Source: Kiritimatiellaeota bacterium B1221
GTDB lineage: Bacteria; Verrucomicrobiota; Kiritimatiellia; SS1-B-03-39; UBA6053
Direction: 5' to 3'
Assembly: GCA_029269125.1 (NCBI GenBank)
Contig: JARHXX010000009.1
Coordinates: 56,682 to 120,681, forward strand
DNA length: 64,000 nt
The notes under the pieces are model-generated. The model searched no databases. It was given only the letters and a program-made list of their open reading frames with translations, and was not told the DNA's origin. Shown here piece after piece: positions 9,115-18,423 of the stretch (its first letter is position 1; each line of letters opens with the position of its first letter). The position numbers were made by a program, and so were the translations under genes.

Positions 9115-10344
9115 ATGACTCCCGCAGCGTCAAAACCCAAACGCATCCTGTTTTGGATCCTCCTGCTTCTTTGTATCGGATGGGGGCTCCAGCACATTCC
9201 CGGCTCCTACACCATTGATGATTTTGAGGACGATTACGAACTCACCTCCCTGGAAGGGGCCGGACTGTTGGCCATCTCAGATGCATCGCTAAACGCCGAG
9301 TGTTATTTTGAAGATGTCACCCGCCACCGCATCAGCCGCAATGCGGAAATTTTGGTTCCCGCCGGTGCCACGTTACAGATTTCCGCCAGCACCAGCCCCT
9401 ATGTGGAACAGGATGAGGTGATCCTCAAACCTGCCACCTTACTCATAAAATCTGATAAACCACTCACATTTATTTATCGTTTTGTGACCGTCGCTAAAGC
9501 CAATACTCTGGAGATCCATCCGGATGATCCGGAACACAAAGTGAAGGCCGTCGGTCAATATAAAGTCCTGAGTGCTCTCGCCACCGCTTATCGCTACAAA
9601 AGACAAAAAGAAGTGCGCCGCGATTATAAAATCCCGACGAAAGCAACTTTAGACTTTCACGCGCATTTTTATCCGGATCATGAAATTAAAACACATAGAG
9701 AGATATCCCTCATTACCGGCAGTGAACCCGGTCACTTCCTGCTGACAAATGCCAAGTGGGAAAAAGACACCTGGCAATCCGGAGAGTTAAATATTTCCGT
9801 TCCCTTTTCAGACTTAGAGCCCAGTATAAATCAGCTCCTCAAAGCAGAGTTTCCTGATGAAGTGGAAGTGGGCGGCGCTTTAGATCTAAGAGTCGAAAAA
9901 ATTCATCATCTAAAGTTCACCCAGAATTTTTTGGATTTGTATGTCGAAGGCCGAATCACCTATGCCGGGTCACGCAGAATCTCTAAAATCTTCAACCCCA
10001 GCTTCAAAACCCATCTGGGCATCACATTCGACTTTCCCGAAAAGACCCTGTTACAAGAGGCCCGGCTTGCAGTTTCTCTTTCCAATATCTACTCGTTGGA
10101 TTTCAATCGCAGCAATCCTATTTTCGATAAGATGGCTCGAAAAATTCTTCGCAGCAAACGGGATGATGCTTCCGTCTACCTCGACGTAAAAAAATCTCTA
10201 CCGGAAATTTCGCAATTGCCAGGTGATGTTTATGTGGAGACTTTAAACATTACAGGCGATGCAAACGGATATCCCACCCTGGAACTCAAAACACGCTTCA
10301 CCCCCAAAACGTCATCCCACCCCTCCACCTCAGGTACACAGTGA
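9115..10344 (+). CDS. Uncharacterised membrane-anchored envelope protein, coupled to GH5
   Basis: This 409-aa protein is not recognised. It has a basic N-terminus, one hydrophobic segment (ILFWILLLLCIGWGL, residues ~11-25), then a soluble, beta-rich extracytoplasmic part. Several alternating segments (AEILVPAGATLQISASTSP, QKEVRRDYKIPTKATLDFH) suggest repeated beta-sandwich modules. No catalytic motif is apparent. Its stop codon overlaps the start of the GH5 gene (GTGA), so the two are probably translated together; a role beside polysaccharide degradation is an inference from that. Confidence 0.75.
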   Translation: MTPAASKPKRILFWILLLLCIGWGLQHIPGSYTIDDFEDDYELTSLEGAGLLAISDASLNAECYFEDVTRHRISRNAEILVPAGATLQISASTSPYVEQDEVILKPATLLIKSDKPLTFIYRFVTVAKANTLEIHPDDPEHKVKAVGQYKVLSALATAYRYKRQKEVRRDYKIPTKATLDFHAHFYPDHEIKTHREISLITGSEPGHFLLTNAKWEKDTWQSGELNISVPFSDLEPSINQLLKAEFPDEVEVGGALDLRVEKIHHLKFTQNFLDLYVEGRITYAGSRRISKIFNPSFKTHLGITFDFPEKTLLQEARLAVSLSNIYSLDFNRSNPIFDKMARKILRSKRDDASVYLDVKKSLPEISQLPGDVYVETLNITGDANGYPTLELKTRFTPKTSSHPSTSGTQ

Positions 10345-11468
10345 ATATGATCCATAACCTCGGTACGGCCCGCAATCTCCTCCTCATCTTCATCGCCATG
10401 AACTTGAACATACACGCCGAAGAATTTGCCATTCACCGCGGGATCAATATAAGCCACTTCCTCTCGCAGTCTCCAAAACGGGGAGAGCAACGGGCGTCTT
10501 ATATTCAACAGGAAGATATTCAGTTTATCAAAGCCCAGGGATTCGACCATGTCCGTTTACCGGTTGATGAGGAACACCTCTGGAATAAAAACGGTGAAAA
10601 AGAATCCGGCGCATTTCAACTTTTACATCAAACACTCGTATGGTGTCAGGAAGTGGAGCTGAAAGTCATCGTAGATTTACACACACTGCGCTCCCATCAT
10701 TTCAACGCCGCACAAGACGGAAAGAAAAACACCCTGTTTCATGATGAAAAGGCAGTTATGCAATTCGCCGGATTCTGGAAAGACCTGTCTCAGGAGCTTA
10801 AGAAATACCCCCTCGATTTTCTGGCCTATGAAATTCTGAATGAACCGGTCGCGGATGATTCGGAAGACTGGAACCGGGTCGTAAACCGGGTGCTGCAGGA
10901 AGTACGAAAAAATGAAGCAGAACGCTGGATCGTCATTGGAGCCAATCGCTGGCAAAGTGTGTCCCGGGTCGACGAGCTGGTATTACCCGAAGAGGACAGG
11001 CGGATCATTTTAAGTTTTCATTTTTATATTCCGATGGTGCTGACCCACTACCGGGCCCCCTGGAGCCATATCGGAGATTATGATGGCCCCGTACAGTATC
11101 CGGGAATTGTGGTTACCAAAGATGATGCCGAACAATTTCGGGCAAAACCCGGCTACAAAGATTTTTGGATGGGAGACGATGGAAAAACCTACAACCGGGA
11201 AATCCTGGCATCCAAATTGGAGGATGCCATTGCCTTCAGTAAAAAAACCGGTCGCCCCCTCTACTGTGGAGAGTTCGGTTGTTATAGACAATCCCCGAAA
11301 CCCGATCATCTACGCTGGACCCGTGACTTCGTTTCTATTTTGGATGAACATAAAATCCCCTGGACAAAGTGGGATTATAAAGGGGGCTTCAGCATTCGGA
11401 ATCCTGAAACCGGCAATGTGGATTCAGATTTAAAAGATGCGCTCTTTCAGGTACCGCCCCAAAAATAA
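10341..11468 (+). CDS. Glycoside hydrolase family 5-type (cellulase-like) secreted enzyme
   Basis: The 375-aa product begins with a signal peptide (cleavage likely after NLNIHA). The TIM-barrel clan-A pattern is clear: FDHVRLPVD, VIVDLHT, then YEILNEPVAD with the acid/base Glu near residue 168, and PLYCGEFGCYR with the nucleophile Glu near 311. Substrate-strand features (SFHFYIP, KWDYKGGFSI) fit GH5 endo-glucanase/mannanase members. It probably hydrolyses beta-1,4-glucan or mannan outside the cytoplasm. The GTG at 10341 overlaps the upstream stop; an in-frame ATG two codons later is an equally good start. Confidence 0.9.
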   Translation: MNMIHNLGTARNLLLIFIAMNLNIHAEEFAIHRGINISHFLSQSPKRGEQRASYIQQEDIQFIKAQGFDHVRLPVDEEHLWNKNGEKESGAFQLLHQTLVWCQEVELKVIVDLHTLRSHHFNAAQDGKKNTLFHDEKAVMQFAGFWKDLSQELKKYPLDFLAYEILNEPVADDSEDWNRVVNRVLQEVRKNEAERWIVIGANRWQSVSRVDELVLPEEDRRIILSFHFYIPMVLTHYRAPWSHIGDYDGPVQYPGIVVTKDDAEQFRAKPGYKDFWMGDDGKTYNREILASKLEDAIAFSKKTGRPLYCGEFGCYRQSPKPDHLRWTRDFVSILDEHKIPWTKWDYKGGFSIRNPETGNVDSDLKDALFQVPPQK

Positions 11469-11470
11469 AT

Positions 11471-11524
11471 CACTCCCGCTATCCGCCCCTCACCCATCAA
11501 GGCGGAAACGGAACAACGGGAGTG
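11471..11524. terminator. Nested hairpin between convergent GH5 and OprB genes
   Basis: CACTCCCG at 11471-11478 pairs perfectly with CGGGAGTG at 11517-11524, and inside it TCCGCC pairs with GGCGGA. The structure sits 3 bp after the GH5 stop and 25 bp before the OprB stop, so it can serve both strands. T-runs are weak. Confidence 0.6.
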
Positions 11525-11549
11525 AAAGTTCTAAACGCAGTCTGCGTTA

Positions 11550-12755
11550 TTAGAATGCCGCGCCGACCCATGCACCGACAACAACCGCGTCATCCACATC
11601 ACCCGTGCCTCCGGGATCCTGGATGTACTGCACAGAAGGTTGTATATAAGTCGCGGGTGTGAGTTGAACACGGTGGCCCAGCTCATACACGATTTCCGCA
11701 TCAACATCTTTGCCCTGCGATTCACCCCATTTGTCACTCAGTCCACCGTAAGTGACAAAGAGCATCGTGTGATCATCTTCACGGCCGGCGAACAATCCCT
11801 TCCAGTTTGCACCGCCACTGATCTGAAGCGGCATCTGGGCAAGCTCATCCTGATCCGTATAAGCACCAAAGGTGAACAGAGTTAGATTTTCAATTACTTC
11901 AAAATCGAAGTGACCGTAAACCCGGTAAATGTTGTCAGCACCTTCACCTTCAAAGGTCGTGGTGTTATAAAAAGATTCAGCCAAACCTACATATAGGCGG
12001 GCAGGACGATCCATGATTTGTGGCGTCCAGTCATACTGAAACATGTAGGTGACACCATCATCGTCATCGATACCAAAGTCGGTTCCGGGAATCATATCCC
12101 AGATATGGTCATTCACCTGATAAGCACCCACTTGGAACTGATGCTCCTCATTGGCGTTATATTTCAAACGGGCATGCCAGACACCCAGCGGAAAAGATAC
12201 AATCTGAATCCGATCCAGCATCATGGCCCGAATCGGACCGTTAATGGAGGTACTCAAAGAGTAACGGTAGAGATCATCGTTGGCAAAATCTCCATCCTGG
12301 CCATCCCGACCGAATTTCAGCGACCAATTTTCGTTAAATCTTTTTTCCATCCAGATTTGGAAAAGGATGGTTTCCTGACCATCCGGTCCGCCATAAATGG
12401 TCATGGGATCAAAAATACCCCCCACATCTGAAGACACGCTTCGTCCATGACGATTAACCATGGAAATTTTCATGATGGTATTATCCCATCCCAATAATTT
12501 CTCAAAGTCCAGATCCACACCGGCATAAACCTGACCGGTAAAATCGTTACCCGTGGAAAGTCCACCGGATACCGCGGCTCCATAAATCGCGTCATAATAA
12601 GCGAAAACGGATACACCGGATTCTGCGAGATCGGTTCGGGCACCGCCCCAGTCTCCCGTGAGTTTATCACGCTCTGTCCAGGATGCGGGTACGCTTTCTT
12701 GCGCTACGGCAACGCCGAGTCCCGCGCTCAATAATAGGATATATAATTTATTCAT
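11550..12755 (-). CDS. OprB-family carbohydrate-selective porin
   Basis: The 401-aa product has a signal peptide MNKLYILLLSAGLGVAVAQ, then the OprB signature around RDKLTGDWGGARTDLAESG. Beta-strand alternation runs to a C-terminal aromatic (VGAWVGAAF), as in outer-membrane barrels. OprB proteins let mono- and disaccharides or polyols through the outer membrane. The start at 12755 is chosen because AAGGAGACAG precedes it directly; an upstream in-frame codon would overlap the neighbouring dehydrogenase. It is the last gene of the polyol operon, 19 bp after the mannitol-type dehydrogenase, and is followed by a hairpin. Confidence 0.9.
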   Translation of the reverse strand: MNKLYILLLSAGLGVAVAQESVPASWTERDKLTGDWGGARTDLAESGVSVFAYYDAIYGAAVSGGLSTGNDFTGQVYAGVDLDFEKLLGWDNTIMKISMVNRHGRSVSSDVGGIFDPMTIYGGPDGQETILFQIWMEKRFNENWSLKFGRDGQDGDFANDDLYRYSLSTSINGPIRAMMLDRIQIVSFPLGVWHARLKYNANEEHQFQVGAYQVNDHIWDMIPGTDFGIDDDDGVTYMFQYDWTPQIMDRPARLYVGLAESFYNTTTFEGEGADNIYRVYGHFDFEVIENLTLFTFGAYTDQDELAQMPLQISGGANWKGLFAGREDDHTMLFVTYGGLSDKWGESQGKDVDAEIVYELGHRVQLTPATYIQPSVQYIQDPGGTGDVDDAVVVGAWVGAAF

Positions 12756-12774
12756 GTCTGTCTCCTTATGTGGG

Positions 12775-14265
12775 TTAATTATCTTCAAGTACCGACCGCA
12801 TCAGAATCGCGATATCCGGATTCTTATACAGGTCCGTAACCATCTTTTGGTAAAGGGAGGTGAATGACACATTGTCAATCAGTTCACCAAAAATGGGTTC
12901 CATGCGCAGGAACGAGAGTGCATCTTCTGATGTTGCTGCTGCCGCCTGGTGCAACTCTGATTTCATCTCATCAACGATATCAAGCGCCTCACCATGACGA
13001 TTCACCCCTTTGTCGCTGTAATAACACCATGCCGCTATCACCAGTGTCGCATACGCAATATGTCCACCCGCCGCTAAATTCTCACGCAGAGTGGGGATTA
13101 AAAATTTTGGAAGTTTTGCAGAACTCTCCAAGCAGATCCGAGCAAGATGATCTTTAATACTTGGATTACTGAAACGCTCAATCAAACTGTCCTTGTACAG
13201 GTCCAGATCAATCCCCTCCACTTCATCAAGAACCGGCGTCGCTTCAATATCCATAAACGCCCGCAGATATCGGGCAAACAATGGATCACGCACCGCCCCA
13301 TCAATGGTTTCATGACCATGGATCGATCCCAACAAACCCAACACGGAATGACCCGCATTCAGTAAACAAATTTTCATTTTTTCGTAGGGGGTCACATCCG
13401 GTACAAACTGCGCTCCGACCTTTTCCCATTCCGGACGCCCATCCGAAAATTGATCTTCGATAACCCACTGACAAAAAGGCTCACAAGTAACCGGCCAGCC
13501 GTCAACCACCCCGAAATCATTTTCAAGCAGTTCAATATCCGCCGGTGTGGTTACCGGCGTAATGCGGTCGACCATGGCATTCGGGAACCGAACATGGGTT
13601 TCGATCCAGGCTGCCAACTCAGGATCCTGTGCTTTGGCAAAAGCCAACAACATACGTTTGGCCATATCCCCGTTGTGCGGAACATTGTCACAGGATTGAA
13701 CCGTAAACGGCGCCTGCCCAGCTGCACGTCGCTGTTGAAGTGCCGCAGTCAGATATCCAAATATTAGTCTGGGTTTGTCCGGGTGCTCCAAGTCATGCTG
13801 CACATCCGGATTGTCGATTCGAAACTCGCCGGTAACCGGATGAAAGTTGTAGCCCCCTTCGGTAATCGTCAACGAAACAATTTTGGTTTCGGTGTTCGCC
13901 ATGCGGTCAATCACTGCCTGCGGATCATCGACACTCAACATGAAATCCACCAAAGAACCCACCACCCGGTTTTCTACTTTACCGTCTGGATGCTTCACCA
14001 ACAGGCTGTACAAATAATCCTGCGCTTTTAGGATGTCGCGCATTTTCCGGTCCCCTTCACGCAAACCCACACCGCAAATCCCCCATGCGATCTCACCGGT
14101 TTCTAAAAGTTGATCTGTGTAATATGCTTCATGGGAGCGATGAAATCCGCCCACCCCCACATGCACGATCCCGATCTTCACTTGGGCACGGTCATAAGTG
14201 GGGATGGCCATCTGCTCAGAGAGTTGCGCCAAATTTTCCTGTTTGAGTTGCTTTGCTTTTTTCAT
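12775..14265 (-). CDS. Mannitol 2-dehydrogenase / fructuronate reductase family NAD(P)-dependent polyol dehydrogenase
   Basis: The 496-aa product has the polyol long-chain dehydrogenase pattern: N-terminal dinucleotide-binding strand IVHVGVGGFHRSHEAYYTD and the catalytic-domain signature KICLLNAGHSVLGLLG with the conserved Lys and Asn-His. Length matches MtlK/mannitol 2-dehydrogenase (~490 aa). These enzymes oxidise D-mannitol (or D-arabinitol) to D-fructose (or D-xylulose). Its position beside a sorbitol-type SDR and a fructokinase-like gene favours a hexitol route over a fructuronate reductase role. Confidence 0.9.
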   Translation of the reverse strand: MKKAKQLKQENLAQLSEQMAIPTYDRAQVKIGIVHVGVGGFHRSHEAYYTDQLLETGEIAWGICGVGLREGDRKMRDILKAQDYLYSLLVKHPDGKVENRVVGSLVDFMLSVDDPQAVIDRMANTETKIVSLTITEGGYNFHPVTGEFRIDNPDVQHDLEHPDKPRLIFGYLTAALQQRRAAGQAPFTVQSCDNVPHNGDMAKRMLLAFAKAQDPELAAWIETHVRFPNAMVDRITPVTTPADIELLENDFGVVDGWPVTCEPFCQWVIEDQFSDGRPEWEKVGAQFVPDVTPYEKMKICLLNAGHSVLGLLGSIHGHETIDGAVRDPLFARYLRAFMDIEATPVLDEVEGIDLDLYKDSLIERFSNPSIKDHLARICLESSAKLPKFLIPTLRENLAAGGHIAYATLVIAAWCYYSDKGVNRHGEALDIVDEMKSELHQAAAATSEDALSFLRMEPIFGELIDNVSFTSLYQKMVTDLYKNPDIAILMRSVLEDN

Positions 14266-14303
14266 GATTAAATCCTGTTTCTTTTAAATAAATTTTCCGG
14301 GTT

Positions 14304-15077
14304 CTAGTTCATCCAGTTTCCGCCATCGACGTTATAGGTCTGAGCGACCACATATTCACTTTCGGGTCCGGCCAAAAACACAGCCATTCCCACCAAATCC
14401 TCTGCAGTTCCCATCCGTCCATAGGGCACAGCCTCTCCCACCATTTTTTTCTTTTGGCCACGCGGCCGATTTTCATACCTGGCAAAAAGTGCATCCACGC
14501 CGTCCCAGTGCTCCCCCTCCACCACGCCGGGCGCGATGGCGTTCACGTTGATACCATGTTCAATCAGGTTAAGTGCCGCAGACTGGGTCAGACTGATCAC
14601 CGCCGCTTTGGTGGCGCAATATACGGCAACCAGAGGTTCTCCTCTGCGGCCGGCCTGACTCGCCATATTTATAATCCGACCCCCCTTCCCCTGCGAAATC
14701 ATTTGCTTCGCTGCGGCCTGCATCATAAACAAAGTGCCGGACACATTAATGGAAAAGAGGCGATCATAGCTTTCTCTCGAAATTTCCACCAGCGGCGCCA
14801 AGTCAAATACCCCGGCGTTATTCACCAGAATATCCAGCCCGCCCAGCCGGGATACGACGGACTGAACCGCCTGGTCAATGGATTCCTGATTTGTCACATC
14901 CAATTGAACAGCAAATGCCCCTTCACCAATTTCTTTGGCCGAGACTTCAGCCCGTTCAAGGTCGATATCACACAGAGCCACCTGTGCACCTTCCCGCACA
15001 TACGCTTCTGCAAACGTACGTCCTATCCCCCGCGCGGCACCGGTAATCATAGCTCGTTTATTCTTCAGTCTTTGCAT
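14304..15077 (-). CDS. Sorbitol dehydrogenase-like short-chain dehydrogenase (SDR)
   Basis: The 257-aa classical SDR has the cofactor motif TGAARGIG near residue 12, NNAG near 87, a Ser in the INMASQAGRR segment and the catalytic YCATK near 152. The C-terminal end YNVDGGNWMN and the segment VVEGEHWDGVD closely resemble bacterial D-sorbitol (L-iditol) 2-dehydrogenases such as SmoS of Rhodobacter. It would convert sorbitol to fructose with NAD+ in the cytoplasm. It lies between the cytidylate-kinase-like gene and the mannitol-type dehydrogenase in the same operon. Confidence 0.88.
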   Translation of the reverse strand: MQRLKNKRAMITGAARGIGRTFAEAYVREGAQVALCDIDLERAEVSAKEIGEGAFAVQLDVTNQESIDQAVQSVVSRLGGLDILVNNAGVFDLAPLVEISRESYDRLFSINVSGTLFMMQAAAKQMISQGKGGRIINMASQAGRRGEPLVAVYCATKAAVISLTQSAALNLIEHGINVNAIAPGVVEGEHWDGVDALFARYENRPRGQKKKMVGEAVPYGRMGTAEDLVGMAVFLAGPESEYVVAQTYNVDGGNWMN

Positions 15078-15154
15078 GAGTATGCCTTTTTATCATCTTG
15101 GGTTATGGGGAGGAATCTTTTCATGGTATTTGAGGTGTAAATTGAAAACCGGAC

Positions 15155-15808
15155 TCACTCACGGGATCCAATCGCCTGGTCAATGGAACTCAATAAAAGC
15201 GGATCCACCTTCTTATCCCGTGCCATTTTGAAACCGCTTCGGGGAGGTCTCGCTTCAAGCATGTGAACGGCATCAATGATCCATGATGCCGCGGTTGTTT
15301 TCGCAATCACATCGGTATTTAACACCAGATCGAAATCACGAGCATCATGCCACTTTTGACCATAGAACCGTTGCACAAACTTCATCCGCGCATTATCATC
15401 AGCAGCCACCCAACTTGCGGCTTCTGAAGGATTGGAAAATCCTTCACGGGCCATTACCCGGTCGACCCGGACTTTGAACGGTGCATCAATCCGTACATTC
15501 AACACATCGTCAAACTCGTTGAGGGTCACATATCCGCCCCGCACCAAAACCAAAGTGTTGCCGCGATACGCCAGAGCTTTCATCGTGTCGTTTAACATCG
15601 AAATGATTTCGAGGTTTTTGGAATTGGCCAAATCCAGAAAGTTAGGCGGAGAGGTGTAAAGTTCTCCAAACCGGGTCAGACCGTATTGATGCAGGGTGCC
15701 CTGCAGAATTTCTTTATCAACCAGGTCATAGCCCAGTGCATCCGCCACCTGTTTGGCGATGGCTCCGGCCTGACTCCCAACCAGTCTCGATATTGCGATC
15801 GTATTCAT
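15155..15808 (-). CDS. Cytidylate kinase-like family protein
   Basis: The 217-aa protein has the shape of the cytidylate-kinase-like family: N-terminal strand and phosphate-binding region IAISRLVGSQAGAIAKQVAD, GYDLVDKEIL, a central LVLVRGGY and the lid-like RVDRVMAREG. The P-loop is atypical (GSQAGA, without the GK[ST] of true cytidylate kinases), which is partly normal for this subfamily. The biochemical role of the subfamily is poorly defined. Its place between an ABC permease and polyol dehydrogenases suggests a regulatory or sugar-related phosphotransfer role, which is inference only. Confidence 0.75.
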   Translation of the reverse strand: MNTIAISRLVGSQAGAIAKQVADALGYDLVDKEILQGTLHQYGLTRFGELYTSPPNFLDLANSKNLEIISMLNDTMKALAYRGNTLVLVRGGYVTLNEFDDVLNVRIDAPFKVRVDRVMAREGFSNPSEAASWVAADDNARMKFVQRFYGQKWHDARDFDLVLNTDVIAKTTAASWIIDAVHMLEARPPRSGFKMARDKKVDPLLLSSIDQAIGSRE

Positions 15809-15846
15809 AATTTATCTTTTATTTTGAGCTGCGGTTGGATGGTGAA

Positions 15847-16815
15847 CTATGCAGTTTTCCGATGCTGCAGGCAGTCGAAAGCCACCGCGATCAACAGGAC
15901 GGATCCTTTGATAACCATTTGGGTAAACTCTGTGACATTCATCAAAACCATCCCGTTACTGAGTACACCCAGAATAAGGACCCCGGCCACAATATTGGAA
16001 ATGCGTCCCACCCCACCGGTCACTGAAATCCCACCGAGCACACAGGCAGTCAAAATTTCCAATTCCATTCCTTCACCGACATTTGAGGTCGCGGAGTTGG
16101 TTCGTGAGAGAATCACAATTCCTGCAATTCCCGCAAAAAATCCTGACAGGGAATACACCAGATATTTGACATTCTTCACTTTGATTCCGGAAAGTTTCGC
16201 CGCCTCTTCATTTCCACCCAGGGCATAAAAATAGCGGCCGAAGTAGGTTTTGTTGAGGATGAAAGCCCCAATGGAAAGGATGACGATCATGATGACCACC
16301 GGTACCGGTATCGGCCCAATGTACCCCTGCCCAATCACAGCAAAGGATTCAGGGAAACCGTAAATGGGTACACCTTTACTGATCAGAAACGCAATGCCTT
16401 CAATAATGATCATCATTGCCAATGTCACAATCAGCGGAGGCATTTGAATGTTAGCAATAATCCAACCATTGGCAAACCCGATCAACGTCGCCATGATCAC
16501 AGTTAACACCACCGCCAATACCGGATTCATTCCCTGGTTCACCAACAGCCATCCACAAACCACATTCACCAGCGTGATGACAGAACCCACTGATAAATCA
16601 ATGCCGCCCAACAACAGGACGAATGCAAACCCCACCGATGCGATACCCAGCATGGATACCTGGCGGGCCACATTCATTAAGTTATGACTGACCAAAAAAT
16701 TCTCAGTTGCAAAAGCAAAGAATCCGATGAGAACGAGCAATACAATATAGATGCCATTCCGTTTCGCGAAATTTACGGCTTTCGCAGCGCCTTTTAAGTT
16801 TTCTAAATGTCCCAT
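15847..16815 (-). CDS. Sugar ABC transporter permease (RbsC-type)
   Basis: The 322-aa protein has about eight to ten hydrophobic helices and the conserved BPD_transp_2 landmarks: GGIDLSVGSVITL early, GFANGWIIA, and YALGGNEEAAKLSGI (coupling segment) with CVLGGISVTGG. It forms the inner-membrane channel of the carbohydrate-uptake-transporter-2 family. It follows the RbsA-type ATPase by 11 bp and belongs to the same operon as the binding protein and kinase. Confidence 0.93.
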   Translation of the reverse strand: MGHLENLKGAAKAVNFAKRNGIYIVLLVLIGFFAFATENFLVSHNLMNVARQVSMLGIASVGFAFVLLLGGIDLSVGSVITLVNVVCGWLLVNQGMNPVLAVVLTVIMATLIGFANGWIIANIQMPPLIVTLAMMIIIEGIAFLISKGVPIYGFPESFAVIGQGYIGPIPVPVVIMIVILSIGAFILNKTYFGRYFYALGGNEEAAKLSGIKVKNVKYLVYSLSGFFAGIAGIVILSRTNSATSNVGEGMELEILTACVLGGISVTGGVGRISNIVAGVLILGVLSNGMVLMNVTEFTQMVIKGSVLLIAVAFDCLQHRKTA

Positions 16816-16826
16816 AGTATTGTCTC

Positions 16827-18305
16827 CTATTTTTGTGATGCGAAATTCATGATGGTTTCTTGATTAAAATCTTTCCGGTCCAGACTGCCCGATATCTTTC
16901 CGTCACATAAGACGATGATCCGGTCAGACATTCCCATGACCTCCTCCATTTCAGAAGAGATCATCAGCACGGACTTGCCGTCTTCAACCAGTGCATTTAC
17001 CAATGTGTAAATTTCTGATTTAGCCCCGACGTCAATCCCCCGGGTCGGTTCATCAAAGATGACCAACTCAGGCTCTGATGCGAGCCAGCGGGCTATAATG
17101 ACTTTTTGCTGATTTCCTCCGCTGAGGTTTTTGATCTTTTGCTCGATGGTGGGGGTTTTGATGCGGATGGATTGCTTGTACTCCTCCGCAAGCCGTCTCT
17201 CCTCTTTGCTGTCGATGGTGAAGCATTTTGAAATTCTTTCCAGAATCGCGATACTGGTATTGCTCCGAATGGTCATCTCCATCAATGCGCCTTTGCCTTT
17301 CCGGTCTTCCGGAACCAGAGCAATCCCGCTGTCGATCGCGTCCCGGGGCGTTTTGGGAGAAACCTCTTTACCATTCAGCTGAATGGTCCCCGCCGTTTTT
17401 TTGGCTGCGCCAAATAGCAGCTCGGCCGTTTCGGTACGGCCTGCACCGATCAAACCGGCAAACCCAAGCACTTCACCTTTCTTAATTTGAAAACTGATAT
17501 CTTTCACCCCGTTTCCGGAAAGGTTTTGTACATCCAAAAGCACTTCATCGGAGATACACGCTTTGCGTTCAGGATAAGTCTCTTTTAATTCACGTCCGAC
17601 CATCAGCTTGACCAAATCATCCATATTGGTTTCACTGGTCTTCACGGTGTCAATTTTTTGACCATCCCTTAAAACGGTGATCCGTTCCGTGAGACGGAAA
17701 ATCTCTTCCATTCGGTGTGAGATGTAAATGATGGTTACCCCGGAAGCCTTAAGCTTTTCCACTACTTCATAAAGACGTTCTGCTTCGGCGGAAGTGAGCG
17801 GTGCGGACGGCTCATCCATAATTAGAATGCGGGCTTTTTGAGAAAGCGCTTTGGCAATCTCCACCAGCTGCTGGTACCCCACAGTTAAATTCCCCACCAA
17901 TTCGTTCGGATCGATATCAATATTAAACTGCTCAAAAATTTTGGCCGCTTCACGGGCCATCGCTTTCTTATCCACCACCAGACCTTTACGGATCGCCCGG
18001 CCGAGGAAAATATTTTCAGCCACCGACAGCTCTCCCACCAGATTAAATTCCTGGTAGATCACCCCGATGCCGTGTGCTTCGGACAGTTGAGGGGTAAGAG
18101 AACTAAACTCTTCACCCTCAATCACAATTTTACCTTCATTGGGAATCACCGCCCCCGTACAGCTTTTAATCAAAGTGGATTTTCCAGCGCCATTTTCGCC
18201 AACCAAGGCATGCGCCTCCCCTTTGACGAAATCGATGCTGACGTCGTTTAACGCGATAACACCGGGGTATTTTTTTGTGATATTCTTCAGTTCCAGAATA
18301 TTCAT
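16827..18305 (-). CDS. Sugar ABC transporter ATP-binding protein (RbsA/XylG-type, two ATPase domains)
   Basis: The 492-aa product contains two tandem nucleotide-binding domains. The first has Walker A GENGAGKST near residue 37, Walker B ILIMDEPSAPLT and H-loop YISHRMEE. The second has the degenerate Walker A GLIGAGRTE expected for this family, signature LSGGNQQK and Walker B LVIFDEPTRGID. It energises uptake of a monosaccharide or polyol. It lies downstream of the binding-protein gene, separated by a long stem-loop. Confidence 0.95.
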   Translation of the reverse strand: MNILELKNITKKYPGVIALNDVSIDFVKGEAHALVGENGAGKSTLIKSCTGAVIPNEGKIVIEGEEFSSLTPQLSEAHGIGVIYQEFNLVGELSVAENIFLGRAIRKGLVVDKKAMAREAAKIFEQFNIDIDPNELVGNLTVGYQQLVEIAKALSQKARILIMDEPSAPLTSAEAERLYEVVEKLKASGVTIIYISHRMEEIFRLTERITVLRDGQKIDTVKTSETNMDDLVKLMVGRELKETYPERKACISDEVLLDVQNLSGNGVKDISFQIKKGEVLGFAGLIGAGRTETAELLFGAAKKTAGTIQLNGKEVSPKTPRDAIDSGIALVPEDRKGKGALMEMTIRSNTSIAILERISKCFTIDSKEERRLAEEYKQSIRIKTPTIEQKIKNLSGGNQQKVIIARWLASEPELVIFDEPTRGIDVGAKSEIYTLVNALVEDGKSVLMISSEMEEVMGMSDRIIVLCDGKISGSLDRKDFNQETIMNFASQK

Positions 18306-18347
18306 ATCTGAGTCCTATGTGGTTTGAGATCAGGTGGAGTGAGGAGT

Positions 18348-18403
18348 GACCGACGCAGGTTTCGCGTTTGCGGGGCAAGATCCCGTGGATCCCTGCGCCG
18401 GTC
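18348..18403 (-). promoter_or_regulatory. Intercistronic stem-loop between binding-protein and ATPase genes
   Basis: Read on the minus strand, GACCGGCGCAGG pairs with CCTGCGTCGGTC (12 bp, one G-T wobble) around a loop that holds a smaller GATCC-acg-GGATC hairpin. It sits 20 bp after the binding-protein stop and before the ATPase start. Such structures (compare malE-malF) protect the upstream mRNA or attenuate reading into the transporter genes, giving excess binding protein. No T-run follows, so it is not a simple terminator. Confidence 0.7.
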
Positions 18404-18423
18404 TTGTGTTTTATACCGAATGC

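Noticed and set aside
8897..9118. Small gene encoding IEIEIEIE...DYDYDSD
   Set aside because: Direct translation of hexameric repeats in an intergenic region; no ribosome-binding site or conserved fold.
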